DNA from: CAZTAO01 sp964611645
GTDB taxonomy: Bacteria; Armatimonadota; UBA5829
Direction of reading: 5' to 3'
Assembly: GCA_964611645.1 (NCBI GenBank)
Contig: CAZTAO010000028.1
Span: forward strand, 1-56,056
DNA: 56,056 bases
Shown in pieces: positions 49,212 through 56,056 of this stretch. The stretch's first letter is position 1, and every line of letters begins with the position of its first letter. Under the pieces are notes generated by a model. That model searched no databases. It worked only from the letters and a program-made list of their open reading frames with translations, and had not been told where the DNA came from. The position numbers and the translations under genes are program-made.

Positions 49212-49335
49212 GTTGTCATTCCGAGCTTGCGAGGAATCTGCTTTCCCCCTCTCCCCTTCGCGGGAGAGGGTTGGGGTGAGGGGCGTGTCGAAAGCAGATT
49301 CCGCAGTCGCAAGCTCCTTCGGAATGACAGCAACT
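49212..49335. repeat. Composite MITE-like repeat, one palindrome nested in another
   Basis: The left arm GTCATTCCGAGCTTGCGAGG plus AATCTGCTTT (about 49215-49244) is answered by the imperfect complement AAGCAGATTCCGCAGTCGCA plus AGCTCCTTCGGAATGAC (about 49293-49329). Between the arms sits a full CCCTCTCCCC...GGGTTGGGGTGAGGGG palindrome (49245-49284) of the kind at 43472. Confidence 0.85.
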
Positions 49336-49347
49336 TCGGAGGCTAAC

Positions 49348-50679
49348 ATGAACTACGACATCATCATCGCGGGCGGGGGCCTTGCTGGGTGCGCGGCAGC
49401 TTGCGCTTCGGCCAGGCTTGGGGCGCGGACTCTGCTCGTCGAGCGGTTCGGGTTCCTTGGCGGGTGGGCGACTGCCGCGCTGGTGGCTCCCTTTATGCCT
49501 CACAAAACCTCCACGGGCGAAGTGCTGGTCGCCGGGATGTTCGATGAGATCAAGTCCCGCCTTGCAGCGATGGACGGCCTCCTGGACAACACCTTCGACC
49601 CCGAACTGATGAAGCAGGCGCTGCTGGAGATGGTTGTCGAATCGGGCGCTTCGCTGCGGCTGCACACCCAGATTGTCAGCGCAAAGCAGGATTCCGAGGG
49701 CTTCTCGCTGTGCCTGGTATCCAAGTCCGGTATGCAGGACGCGCGGTGCCGGAGGGTTGTGGACTGCACAGGCGATGGGGACGTTGCGGCGTTTCTGGGC
49801 GCGGAGTTTCAGATGGGTGATGAGCAAGGCCTGCCCCAGGCGATGACCCTGATGTTCGATATGGCCGGTGTGGATTTTGCCAAGGCGCTGGAGTATGTCC
49901 GAGCCAACCCCGACCATATGCGCTTCCCCAAGCTCTCCCCCGATGAAGACCTCTCAAAGATGGCCCGAAGCGTGTTCGGGATTGCGGGTTACTACGAGCT
50001 GATCAAACGCGCCAGGGCAAACGGCGACTACGATGTCCCCGGCGACCTCCTTTTCTACATCAACCGCCCAAGGCAGGGGGAGGTGGTCTTCAACACCACC
50101 CACGTGGGCAATGTATCGGGAATCGACGCCGATGATGTCACCCGCGCCGAGATCGAGGGCAGGCGGCAGATGATGTGTGTGGCGAAGTTCGCGCGCAAGT
50201 ATGTGCCGGGGTTTGAGGACTCATACATAATCAGGACCCCCGCGCACATCGGAGTCCGCGAGACCCGCCGCATCCTTGGCGACTATGTATTCAGCGAGGC
50301 GGATGTGGAAGAAGCCCGGAAGCACGAGGACGCCGTGTGCAGGCTTGCTTATCCGGTGGATGTTCACCACGGCAGCGGCAGCGGTTACACCCATTCGGAG
50401 GATAAGGCTCGCCACATCGAGCCACCCGCCGGTGATTACTACGAGATCCCCTACCGGTGCCTGCTCCCGACCGGCATCGAGAACCTCCTCACCGCCGGTC
50501 GCTGTGTCTCCAGCACCCAATCAGGCCACGGCGCCATAAGAATAATGCCCGCCTGCGCCGCCATGGGCCAGGCAGCAGGCGCCGCCGCCGCGCTGTCGCT
50601 TGCCGCTGGTTGCACTCCAAGGGAGCTTGATCCGGTGAGGTTGAGCGAGGAGCTGAGAGGGCAGGGGGCGTTGGTGTAG
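49348..50679 (+). CDS. FAD-dependent oxidoreductase
   Basis: This flavoprotein (443 aa) has an N-terminal dinucleotide fold IIAGGGLAGCAAACASARLG (residues 5-24), then VERFGFLGGWATAAL and VVDCTGDGDVAAFLGAEF, and closes with NLLTAGRCVSSTQSGHGAIR and MGQAAGAAAALS. This is the FAD_oxidored (PF12831-like) pattern, common in polysaccharide or sugar-acid loci of soil bacteria. ATG 49348 has GGAGG 5 bases upstream. The open frame extends back to 49213, but that part is the composite repeat and is not protein-like. The substrate is unknown; the gene is not obviously in an operon. Confidence 0.9.
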   Translation: MNYDIIIAGGGLAGCAAACASARLGARTLLVERFGFLGGWATAALVAPFMPHKTSTGEVLVAGMFDEIKSRLAAMDGLLDNTFDPELMKQALLEMVVESGASLRLHTQIVSAKQDSEGFSLCLVSKSGMQDARCRRVVDCTGDGDVAAFLGAEFQMGDEQGLPQAMTLMFDMAGVDFAKALEYVRANPDHMRFPKLSPDEDLSKMARSVFGIAGYYELIKRARANGDYDVPGDLLFYINRPRQGEVVFNTTHVGNVSGIDADDVTRAEIEGRRQMMCVAKFARKYVPGFEDSYIIRTPAHIGVRETRRILGDYVFSEADVEEARKHEDAVCRLAYPVDVHHGSGSGYTHSEDKARHIEPPAGDYYEIPYRCLLPTGIENLLTAGRCVSSTQSGHGAIRIMPACAAMGQAAGAAAALSLAAGCTPRELDPVRLSEELRGQGALV

Positions 50680-50970
50680 ACTCCCTCTCCGCGCAAGCAG
50701 AGGGTCGGGGTGAGGTCCCTTCGCACAACATCCTGCAATGGATCTGCCGGACAATCATCAGCCTCTTGTAGAGGCCGCGGGCGGGCCATGGACTGTCCGT
50801 CCCTACCCGATGATCTCTTGTGGGGATTGGATCGCCTATTGATGATTACCTGCTGCCCGAAGCAACGCAAAGCAGATCCCTCAAATACAGCATCTGCGGA
50901 TGCTGCACTGCAAGCTCGGAATGACCATTCCCTAGCATCCGACACCTGACACCCAAAACCCAACACCCCC
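50680..50970. repeat. Gene-free spacer of repeat fragments
   Basis: The spacer contains a CTCCCTCTCCGCG...GGGTCGGGGTGAGG palindrome (50680-50717), a degraded CGCAAAGCAGATCC...GCAAGCTCGGAATGACCA fragment of the 49212 element (about 50875-50930) and GACACCTGACACCCAAAACC heptad-like sequence (about 50940-50968). No gene is apparent. Confidence 0.6.
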
Positions 50971-51041
50971 GCAGCTTGACCCCCTCACTCAAAAGTGACA
51001 TCATGTTGGGAGAAGTTAACGCCGGAGTCGGAGGGGTGAGG

Positions 51042-51386
51042 ATGGCGGGTAGTGACGGAGTGCAGTTCAGGCTGTCTCGGCTGGTTCGGACCGTCGGTTC
51101 CGAGATATATGTGATCTGGGACGGAGACACCCGCGCGGGCCAACTCCACCTCCATTATTCTCACGACATCATCCACGCGGCGCTGCTGCTTGAGATCGAA
51201 CTGCAGGTGCCCGAGGAAGAAGCTCTGCTGGAAATGATAGATGAGGACATTGTCTCCAGCTATCTGCCCAGCTTCGATCGAGAGGACTTCCTGGTCACCA
51301 TATACCAGGCCGAGGAGATAAGCTCATTCAGCTTCGCATCCAACGATATGGATGCCCTCGACGGCGACGAAGACGAGGACCTGTAG
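51042..51386 (+). CDS. Small acidic protein of unknown function
   Basis: This 114-residue protein is of no family I recognise. The N-terminal half looks alpha/beta (VQFRLSRLVRTVGSEIYVIW, DGDTRAGQLHLHYSHDIIHA). A helix and an acidic tail follow (EEEALLEMIDEDIVSSYLPS, then NDMDALDGDEDEDL). There is no signal or membrane segment. ATG 51042 is chosen because GGAGGGG lies 7 bases upstream; the frame extends to 50976. The stop is followed 14 bases later by TGGGTGT/TAGGTGT heptads. The acidic tail suggests binding to a basic partner, but nothing more can be said. Confidence 0.65.
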   Translation: MAGSDGVQFRLSRLVRTVGSEIYVIWDGDTRAGQLHLHYSHDIIHAALLLEIELQVPEEEALLEMIDEDIVSSYLPSFDREDFLVTIYQAEEISSFSFASNDMDALDGDEDEDL

Positions 51387-51400
51387 CGGGTGATGGGTTT

Positions 51401-51460
51401 TGGGTGTTAGGTGTTGGATGTTGCACCTAGACTAGAACTGACTGTCGACTGCGGACTGTC
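51401..51460. repeat. Heptads downstream of the acidic protein gene
   Basis: TGGGTGT, TAGGTGT and TGGATGT are contiguous (51401-51421), the family seen at 31861 and 37407. Then GACTGTC, GACTGCG and GACTGTC (51440-51460) form a second heptad array. Confidence 0.85.
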
Positions 51461-51488
51461 GACTCGTAATTGAATTGGAGGAAGTAGA

Positions 51489-52523
51489 ATGCGCGTAGTG
51501 AGGCTGCATGCCCCACATGATTTGCGGATGCATGATGAACCTGTTCCTGAGCCCGGTTTGGGCGATGTTCAGATACAGATCAAGTCGGTTGGCGTGTGCG
51601 CGTCAGACGGACACTGGTACAGGGACGGCCGCATTGGCTCGACGGTGGTGGAGAAACCCCTGATTCTGGGCCACGAGGCCGGCGGCGTAATAACCAAGCT
51701 GGGCGAGGGAGTCACCAACCTTAAGGTCGGCGACCACGTCGCAATCGAGCCTGCGAAGTCGTGCATGGTGTGCGAGCAGTGCAAGACCGAAAACTACAAC
51801 CTCTGCCCCAGCGTGGAGTTCTTCGGAACCCCCCCGACAGATGGCTGCTTCCGAGACTTTGTAGTCTGGCCCGCAAGGCTGGCTATCCCCGTTTCCCCCA
51901 AGCTTTCGTTCGATGAGATAGCGATGCTGGAGCCTCTGGCGGTCGGCTTGTACGCCGTCAACCTGGCCAAGATAAAGACCGGCGACACTGTACTGGTGAT
52001 GGGCGCGGGAGCTATTGGGCTGTCGGTGCTGCAGGCGGCGCAGTGGGGTGGGGCGAAGACCATCATAGTGAGCGAGCCTATCGAGGCCAGAAGGAAAATG
52101 GCTGCCAAGCTCGGGGCCACTGCAGTCATCGATCCGGCTGCCCAGGACGCGGCCAGTGAAGTGAGCGACCTCACCAACGGCTTCAAGGCCGATGTGGTAT
52201 TCGAGTGCGCCGGCACGGACGATGCTGTGCGCGAAGCTTGCGGGCTGGTGCGGATAATGGGCAAGATCGTGGTGGTGGGCATTCCGGACACCGACACATA
52301 CTGCTTCGACGCCTCCCTGGCGCGCAGAAAACAGCTTCGCTCGATATTCGTTCGCAGAAGCAACCTTACCACAGAGAAGGCCATAGAGCTTGTCGGGCGA
52401 GGAATCCTGAACGCCAGAGCCATGGCCACGCACCACTTCCCCCTGGAAAAGACCAAGGAAGCCCTGGAGATGACCGTCGCCAAGGCTGACAATGCGGTTC
52501 GGGTGATGGTGGAAGTAAGCTAG
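51489..52523 (+). CDS. Zinc-dependent sorbitol dehydrogenase-like alcohol dehydrogenase
   Basis: This medium-chain dehydrogenase (344 aa) oxidises a polyol or sugar alcohol with NAD(P). Catalytic zinc ligands are C37 (GVCASDGHWY), H62, E63 (GHEAGG) and E148 (LEPLAVG). The structural zinc site is C92, C95, C98 and C106. The nucleotide fold VMGAGAIGLSVLQAAQWGG is at about 170-188. SVGVCASDGHWYRDGRIG resembles sorbitol/xylitol dehydrogenases. GGAGGAAG precedes ATG 51489. The sugar-related gene downstream (52789) may belong to the same catabolic theme, though 265 bases of repeats separate them. Confidence 0.93.
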   Translation: MRVVRLHAPHDLRMHDEPVPEPGLGDVQIQIKSVGVCASDGHWYRDGRIGSTVVEKPLILGHEAGGVITKLGEGVTNLKVGDHVAIEPAKSCMVCEQCKTENYNLCPSVEFFGTPPTDGCFRDFVVWPARLAIPVSPKLSFDEIAMLEPLAVGLYAVNLAKIKTGDTVLVMGAGAIGLSVLQAAQWGGAKTIIVSEPIEARRKMAAKLGATAVIDPAAQDAASEVSDLTNGFKADVVFECAGTDDAVREACGLVRIMGKIVVVGIPDTDTYCFDASLARRKQLRSIFVRRSNLTTEKAIELVGRGILNARAMATHHFPLEKTKEALEMTVAKADNAVRVMVEVS

Positions 52524-52558
52524 TAAGCTGACCACTGTACATGCGACAGGCGTGAATT

Positions 52559-52740
52559 CTCTCTCCCGGGGGAGAGAGCTAGAGAGAGGGCGCAGTCCTT
52601 CGGTGAGCACGATGGTCGCGTGTTGACGAATACGCTTTGATGTCCGGTCATCGTAGCCTGCGTTTTGCTGCACGATGCCGCTGATGTTTATTGTTACATA
52701 GCGCCCTCACCCCAACCCTCCCCCCCAGGGGAGGGAGTTA
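52559..52740. repeat. Two CTCTCCC palindromes around a 110-bp spacer
   Basis: CTCTCTCCCGGGGGAGAGAG then CTAGAGAGAGGGCG (52559-52592), and GCGCCCTCACCCCAACCCTC then CCCCCCAGGGGAGGGAG (52701-52738). They face each other like the ends of a small element. The region between (52593-52700) shows no gene. Confidence 0.7.
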
Positions 52741-52788
52741 AGGGCGACGCTCGTTGTTGTCTATCCTGATACCCTTGGAGGCTCCCCA

Positions 52789-54978
52789 ATGTGGTTCTCA
52801 CGAAGTTATCGGCGCAACCTGGTGGATATGCACATACCTGACTGGGACGAGCGGTTCCTCTCTGAACTGGACCCGGCGAAGTATGCGGAGCTGATTGCGC
52901 GGTCCAACACCGACACCGCCCTGGTCTACACAAGCTCCTGCCTGGGCCTTGCCAACTGGCCGACCCAGGCCGGGAACAGGCACGCTGGAACCAAGGGCGA
53001 CTTCATTGGGGAAGTCTTTGCCGAACTTCGCAAACGCGGCGTCAGGCCGATTGTCTACTGCAACAACTGGTCCCTCTGGGCTTACGATAACCACCCCGAC
53101 TGGCGCGTGATCGATGCCAAAGGCCGCGGAACCGCCGAGTGGCTGTGGAACCCCGGCCATTACGGAGTTGTGTGCCAGAACTCGCCCTACAAGCAGTGGA
53201 ACATCGAGCAAGTGCAGGAAATCTGCCGACGGTATGACTTCGAGGGCATCTGGTTCGATATGAACATGTGGCCCTACACCCCGTGCTACTGCAGGCATTG
53301 CGCCACGAGATATGAGGAAGAAGTGGGCGGCCAGATGCCCAGGATCGTGGACTGGAACGACCCGGTCTGGGTCAACTTCCAACGAAAGCGCGAAGAGTGG
53401 CTGACCGAGTATACCCACGACCTCCGGCAAGCCGTGCTCGATATCAAGCCGGACGCCACTGTAGGCTACCAGGCGGCGATGTGGTCCTCCGGGTGGACCG
53501 CCGGCACCGATGCGGGGTTCTACCAGCAGAGCGAGTACCTCAGCGGCGACTTCTACGGCGGGTTTGAGAGCCAGTCGTTCATCTGCAAGATCCTGGACAA
53601 GCTGACTCCCCAAAGGCCCTTTGAGTATTCATCGTCGCGCTGCCCGGATTTGGAGGAGCACACTACCAACAAGTCCGCCGAGCAGCTTCTGACCCAGGTC
53701 TACCTCACCCTCGCCCACAACGGCGCGTTCTTCTTCATAGACGCAATTGACCCCGTCGGCACAATGGACGACCGCGTCTACGATATGATGGGCTCGATAT
53801 ACGGTGAGTCAAGGGCCTATGAGAAGTCCCTCGACCCATCGCTTGAGGTAGCCGCCGATGTGGCGGTGTACTTCAACTGGGAATCGCTGATGAACCCGTC
53901 GGATAACGGCAAGTTCGTGCTTGATGCAAACGAGGCCCCGGTGGGCGTCGCCGATATGGAATGGATGTCCGTCACCCTCCAACGCGCGCACGTCCCGCAC
54001 ACCTTCATCACCCGCAAGGACTTGGCCCCGTTCGTTGAGCGGAGTCGAAACGAACTCTGCACAGGTGTCGCCAAAGCCGTTGGTTTCGACTCCGCTCAAC
54101 CAGCGGCTTCGGCAGCAAGCTACCGAAGCAACGGCGGAATCACGATCTCCAACCAGGGATTCAAGGTACTGGTGCTGCCGGACTTCGTATCTCTCACCGC
54201 CTCAGACGCGCAGGCCATAGAGGGCTTTGTCGAGGCTGGCGGGGGGCTGCTGGTGACGGGTGGGGCGATGTCTCTCGGGCCGACGGCCAACCCCGAGGCC
54301 CGGGCGATACTTGAGGCACTGCTGGGCATCCAGCGAACCGGCGAGACTGAACCCGGCACCCATTACGTCGCTCCGACCCAAGCCGGGCAACCGCTCTTCC
54401 CCGACCACAGCGAGAAATACCCGCTGGCTTTGAACGGGAAGCATGCGATAGTCACCAACACCGGCGCCGAGGTTTTGGCGACCATCGGCCTGCCATACTC
54501 GGACCCCGGCAACCCCAGCCGCTTCTCCTCGGCGATAAGCAACCCGCCGAGCGAGTCCACGGATATACCCGCTGTCACGGTGCGGCAGTGCGGCAAGGGG
54601 AAAGCGATATTCGTAAGCGGCCTGTTGGAGCGCACCAAGTATGACCCCCAGCGCGACGCCTTCTGCCGCCTGCTGGAGCATCTGACCCCGGGCGGCTTCT
54701 CCATAACCACAAACGCGCCCAAGAGTGTACAGATAGTCCCGCTGAAAAGCCCGGACGGCAAGCGCATACTAGTCAGCCTGATAAACTGCCCCGACCTCCT
54801 CCCCGCAGCGCCGGTGGGCAATATCGAAGTAACGGTCGATGCAGGCTCGCAGTCGCCTGTCAAGCTAACAATGCTGCCGGACCAAACCCCAGTAGACTTC
54901 ACTCAAGAGGGCAGCCGCATCAGCTTCACGGTGACGGACCTGGAAGTGTTCGGGATGGTTGAGATTGTGGTTGGTTGA
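52789..54978 (+). CDS. Putative glycoside hydrolase with beta-galactosidase-type trimerisation domain
   Basis: This 729-residue protein has an N-terminal (alpha/beta)8-like domain (about 1-330) with fucosidase/GH42-type phrases (YAELIARSNTDTALVYTSSC, GVRPIVYCNNWSLWAYDNHP, YDFEGIWFDMNMWPYTPCYC). D and E residues there are candidates for catalysis but none is certain. A beta-galactosidase trimerisation-like Rossmann domain follows (about 360-630; FKVLVLPDFVSLTASDAQAI, EGFVEAGGGLLVTGG), then a C-terminal beta domain. There is no signal peptide. Residues 416-448 are encoded by an inserted repeat and break the trimerisation-like domain between TFITRKDLAPF and NQGFKVLV. GGAGG precedes ATG 52789. 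The stop TGA falls in a heptad array. Confidence 0.8.
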   Translation: MWFSRSYRRNLVDMHIPDWDERFLSELDPAKYAELIARSNTDTALVYTSSCLGLANWPTQAGNRHAGTKGDFIGEVFAELRKRGVRPIVYCNNWSLWAYDNHPDWRVIDAKGRGTAEWLWNPGHYGVVCQNSPYKQWNIEQVQEICRRYDFEGIWFDMNMWPYTPCYCRHCATRYEEEVGGQMPRIVDWNDPVWVNFQRKREEWLTEYTHDLRQAVLDIKPDATVGYQAAMWSSGWTAGTDAGFYQQSEYLSGDFYGGFESQSFICKILDKLTPQRPFEYSSSRCPDLEEHTTNKSAEQLLTQVYLTLAHNGAFFFIDAIDPVGTMDDRVYDMMGSIYGESRAYEKSLDPSLEVAADVAVYFNWESLMNPSDNGKFVLDANEAPVGVADMEWMSVTLQRAHVPHTFITRKDLAPFVERSRNELCTGVAKAVGFDSAQPAASAASYRSNGGITISNQGFKVLVLPDFVSLTASDAQAIEGFVEAGGGLLVTGGAMSLGPTANPEARAILEALLGIQRTGETEPGTHYVAPTQAGQPLFPDHSEKYPLALNGKHAIVTNTGAEVLATIGLPYSDPGNPSRFSSAISNPPSESTDIPAVTVRQCGKGKAIFVSGLLERTKYDPQRDAFCRLLEHLTPGGFSITTNAPKSVQIVPLKSPDGKRILVSLINCPDLLPAAPVGNIEVTVDAGSQSPVKLTMLPDQTPVDFTQEGSRISFTVTDLEVFGMVEIVVG
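54034..54129. repeat. Hairpin repeat element inserted in frame in the hydrolase gene
   Basis: GTTGAGCGGAGTCGAAAC (54034-54051) and its exact complement GTTTCGACTCCGCTCAAC (54083-54100) bracket 31 bases. A second hairpin follows, GCTTCGG/CCGAAGC (54106-54112 with 54123-54129). Pieces of both are in 701-783. The 96 bases are a whole number of codons without a stop. Confidence 0.9.
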
Positions 54979-55010
54979 CGGTCTGACGGTTGACAGTTGA
55001 CAGTTGACAG
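54975..55010. repeat. TTGACGG/TTGACAG heptads at the hydrolase stop codon
   Basis: TTGACGG (54975-54981) contains the TGA stop of the hydrolase gene. After TCTGACGG come three TTGACAG units (54990-55010). Confidence 0.9.
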
Positions 55011-55125
55011 TCTGGGTGGTGGTTTCCGAATCGCCACCGTTAAAGAGTGTTGTTGCTCTGGCCCGAAAAATGCACCTCCATAATTATAAGGCAACTCATG
55101 GGCCGTTTTGTTCACTAGTTTTCCG

Positions 55126-55145
55126 AAAATAGTTGCAACTATTTT
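55126..55145. other. 20-bp perfect palindrome
   Basis: AAAATAGTTGCAACTATTTT lies in the gap between the hydrolase and the converging surface-protein gene. It can be a two-way terminator (short stem with T-tails) or a binding site. The rest of 54979-55327 holds the heptads and one CCCTCCAGG hairpin and no gene. Confidence 0.6.
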
Positions 55146-55201
55146 TGCGGTGAGGCTGTACGGGACGGGCTGGCCCCTGCGGATGGGCGAAGGAACGAAA
55201 T

Positions 55202-55227
55202 CCCTCCAGGTAGGGATACCTGGAGGG
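55202..55227. repeat. CCCTCCAGGTA hairpin repeat
   Basis: CCCTCCAGGTA pairs with TACCTGGAGGG around GGGA. It is the fourth copy of the family at 14543, 14592 and 18069. Confidence 0.8.
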
Positions 55228-55327
55228 ATGCTGGAACACGTGGTTGCTGGACTCGAAAGAAGCCTCTCGCAGGTATCGGCAGGGACTGTAGACCTGCCGA
55301 ACCTGCTGCCAGCCTGGACTTGCGGGA

Positions 55328-56014
55328 TTACTGTCCCCGCACGTATCCCTTAAGCTTCCACGCTGAGTTCATATACTCGTTGTCGCGGCAGTACATTCGC
55401 TCTCCGAGGAGTTTGCCGATCAGGGTTGGCTTCAGGGTGATCTTCCAGTCGATGATCAGGCTGCTCGCCCCGCCTGGTGTTACCGTGACGTCCTTCACGT
55501 GGACCACGCACTGGCTGTTCTCCAGCGTAACGACGGTCCCGGGCGTCTGTCCCACGCCCCAACTGGTGTTGGCATTGTTACGCAGGAAGACCTTGTTCTG
55601 CTTCGCGTCGTAGAGCACGAACACAGCGTTGGCAAGGCTCCCTGTCTGGCCCATCTGGAAGTAACACTGGTATATGTCCGCGCTTCCATTGGCGTCTGAA
55701 TACTGAGTGGTGAACACCGTCGGGACACCTGTCGGCACACCGCCAGTGGAGGGGTGCACACTCACGCAGATAGGTGGAGCTGGGGTAAAGTGCGTTCCTA
55801 CCTTCTTCCAGCCGTCGGTCAGGCCCCCCGAGTCGGTGACGTACATATAGCTGTAGAGGTTCTTGTCGTTCATCGACGGATCGAGCTTGATAGACCATTT
55901 GACCACAAGATCAGCGTCGTGCCTCAAGACCGTTGTGGAGGCGACGTAGACCGTGCACTGGCTGTTTTGCAGCGTTACGTTTGTGCCGGGTGTGTAACCC
56001 GTCGGTCGTGTCAA
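55328..56014 (-). CDS. Repetitive surface protein, C-terminal part (5' end cut or broken)
   Basis: The 228 residues visible contain two copies of a beta-domain of roughly 130 residues, the first of them partial. The first reads YTPGTNVTLQNSQCTVYVAS, VKWSIKLDP and YVTDSGGLTDGWKKVGT. The second has FTTQYSDANGSADIYQCYFQ, LYDAKQNKVFLRNNANTSWG, QTPGTVVTLENSQCVVHVKD, IDWKITLKPTLIGK and WKLKGYV. Such tandem domains occur in large exported proteins of several phyla, with no assigned function. The first copy lacks its front half: upstream of the TTG at 56014 an in-frame stop occurs within about 20 bases. The gene therefore runs off or is broken at the window end. Confidence 0.7.
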   Translation of the reverse strand: MTRPTGYTPGTNVTLQNSQCTVYVASTTVLRHDADLVVKWSIKLDPSMNDKNLYSYMYVTDSGGLTDGWKKVGTHFTPAPPICVSVHPSTGGVPTGVPTVFTTQYSDANGSADIYQCYFQMGQTGSLANAVFVLYDAKQNKVFLRNNANTSWGVGQTPGTVVTLENSQCVVHVKDVTVTPGGASSLIIDWKITLKPTLIGKLLGERMYCRDNEYMNSAWKLKGYVRGQ

Positions 56015-56056
56015 TTCTAGTGTGTAATTTCAATTTTGGGGTCTGTGCTCCATTGT

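Noticed and set aside
49213..49347. N-terminal extension of the FAD oxidoreductase
   Set aside because: The codons derive from the nested repeat; the dinucleotide-binding fold begins right after ATG 49348, which has its own GGAGG site.

Overview
The window is about 56 kb of roughly 58-60% G+C bacterial chromosome, densely coded on both strands, with no ribosomal RNA, CRISPR array or prophage. The best clue to the host is the prepilin-like gene at 22655-23380. Its N-terminus (FTLIELLVVIAIIAILAAI, then LFPVFAQAREKAR and NMKQLGLG) is the form I associate with Armatimonadota. A GntR/LacI fusion regulator, GH130 and other carbohydrate genes, FG-GAP and PQQ propellers, and many short palindromic repeats fit that phylum or a close neighbour. 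This is inference from gene content, not a marker-gene placement.

Layout. 1-652: truncated IS481-like element. 653-1199: repeat-rich spacer. 1200-4115: phenylacetate-CoA ligase and a PMT-type glycosyltransferase. 4162-6936: ftsE-ftsX-envC-like cell-division hydrolase operon. 6981-10330: BlaI/BlaR1-type pair with a very large extra C-terminal region. 10450-12272: DUF2330 protein and a small membrane protein resembling its C-terminal membrane module. 12521-18054: CHASE2 adenylate cyclase, FecR protein, GAF histidine kinase and sugar isomerase. 18119-20213: aldo/keto reductase and M29 aminopeptidase. 20505-22493: NfeD-like, slipin and DUF4230 proteins. 22655-24687: prepilin-like protein and GntR/LacI regulator with a palindrome-rich promoter. 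24858-25959: PKD exported protein. 26035-26112: tRNA-His. 26194-28336: EtfB and ferredoxin-fused EtfA. 28436-30588: RuvC and a CPA2 antiporter. 30695-34706: GH130 and a 930-residue FG-GAP protein. 34894-35930: HigBA-type toxin-antitoxin pair with a third overlapping gene. 36094-39917: PQQ propeller, LysS, GreA. 39974-40104: structured non-coding region. 40210-46957: AbrB regulator, TolC, membrane-fusion protein and RND pump. 46967-49211: PAP2 phosphatase and GT83-like glycosyltransferase. 49348-54978: FAD oxidoreductase, acidic small protein, zinc dehydrogenase and a putative glycoside hydrolase. 55328-56014: repetitive surface protein broken by the window end.

Working units visible from spacing and promoters are FtsEX-EnvC (septal peptidoglycan hydrolysis), BlaIR (proteolytic de-repression), EtfBA (electron transfer), AbrB-TolC-MFP-RND (efflux) and HigBA. 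A large share of the genes look like extracytoplasmic sensing, envelope remodelling and glycan metabolism.

The strongest unexplained signal is repeat biology. At least nine short repeat families lie between genes. Some have moved into genes: heptanucleotide arrays coincide with stop codons of three genes, the same heptad sits in frame inside a glycosyltransferase, a hairpin element adds about 33 residues to a glycoside hydrolase, and another provides the ribosome-binding site of a glycosyltransferase. A second theme is inverted repeats placed exactly inside or over sigma70-type promoters.
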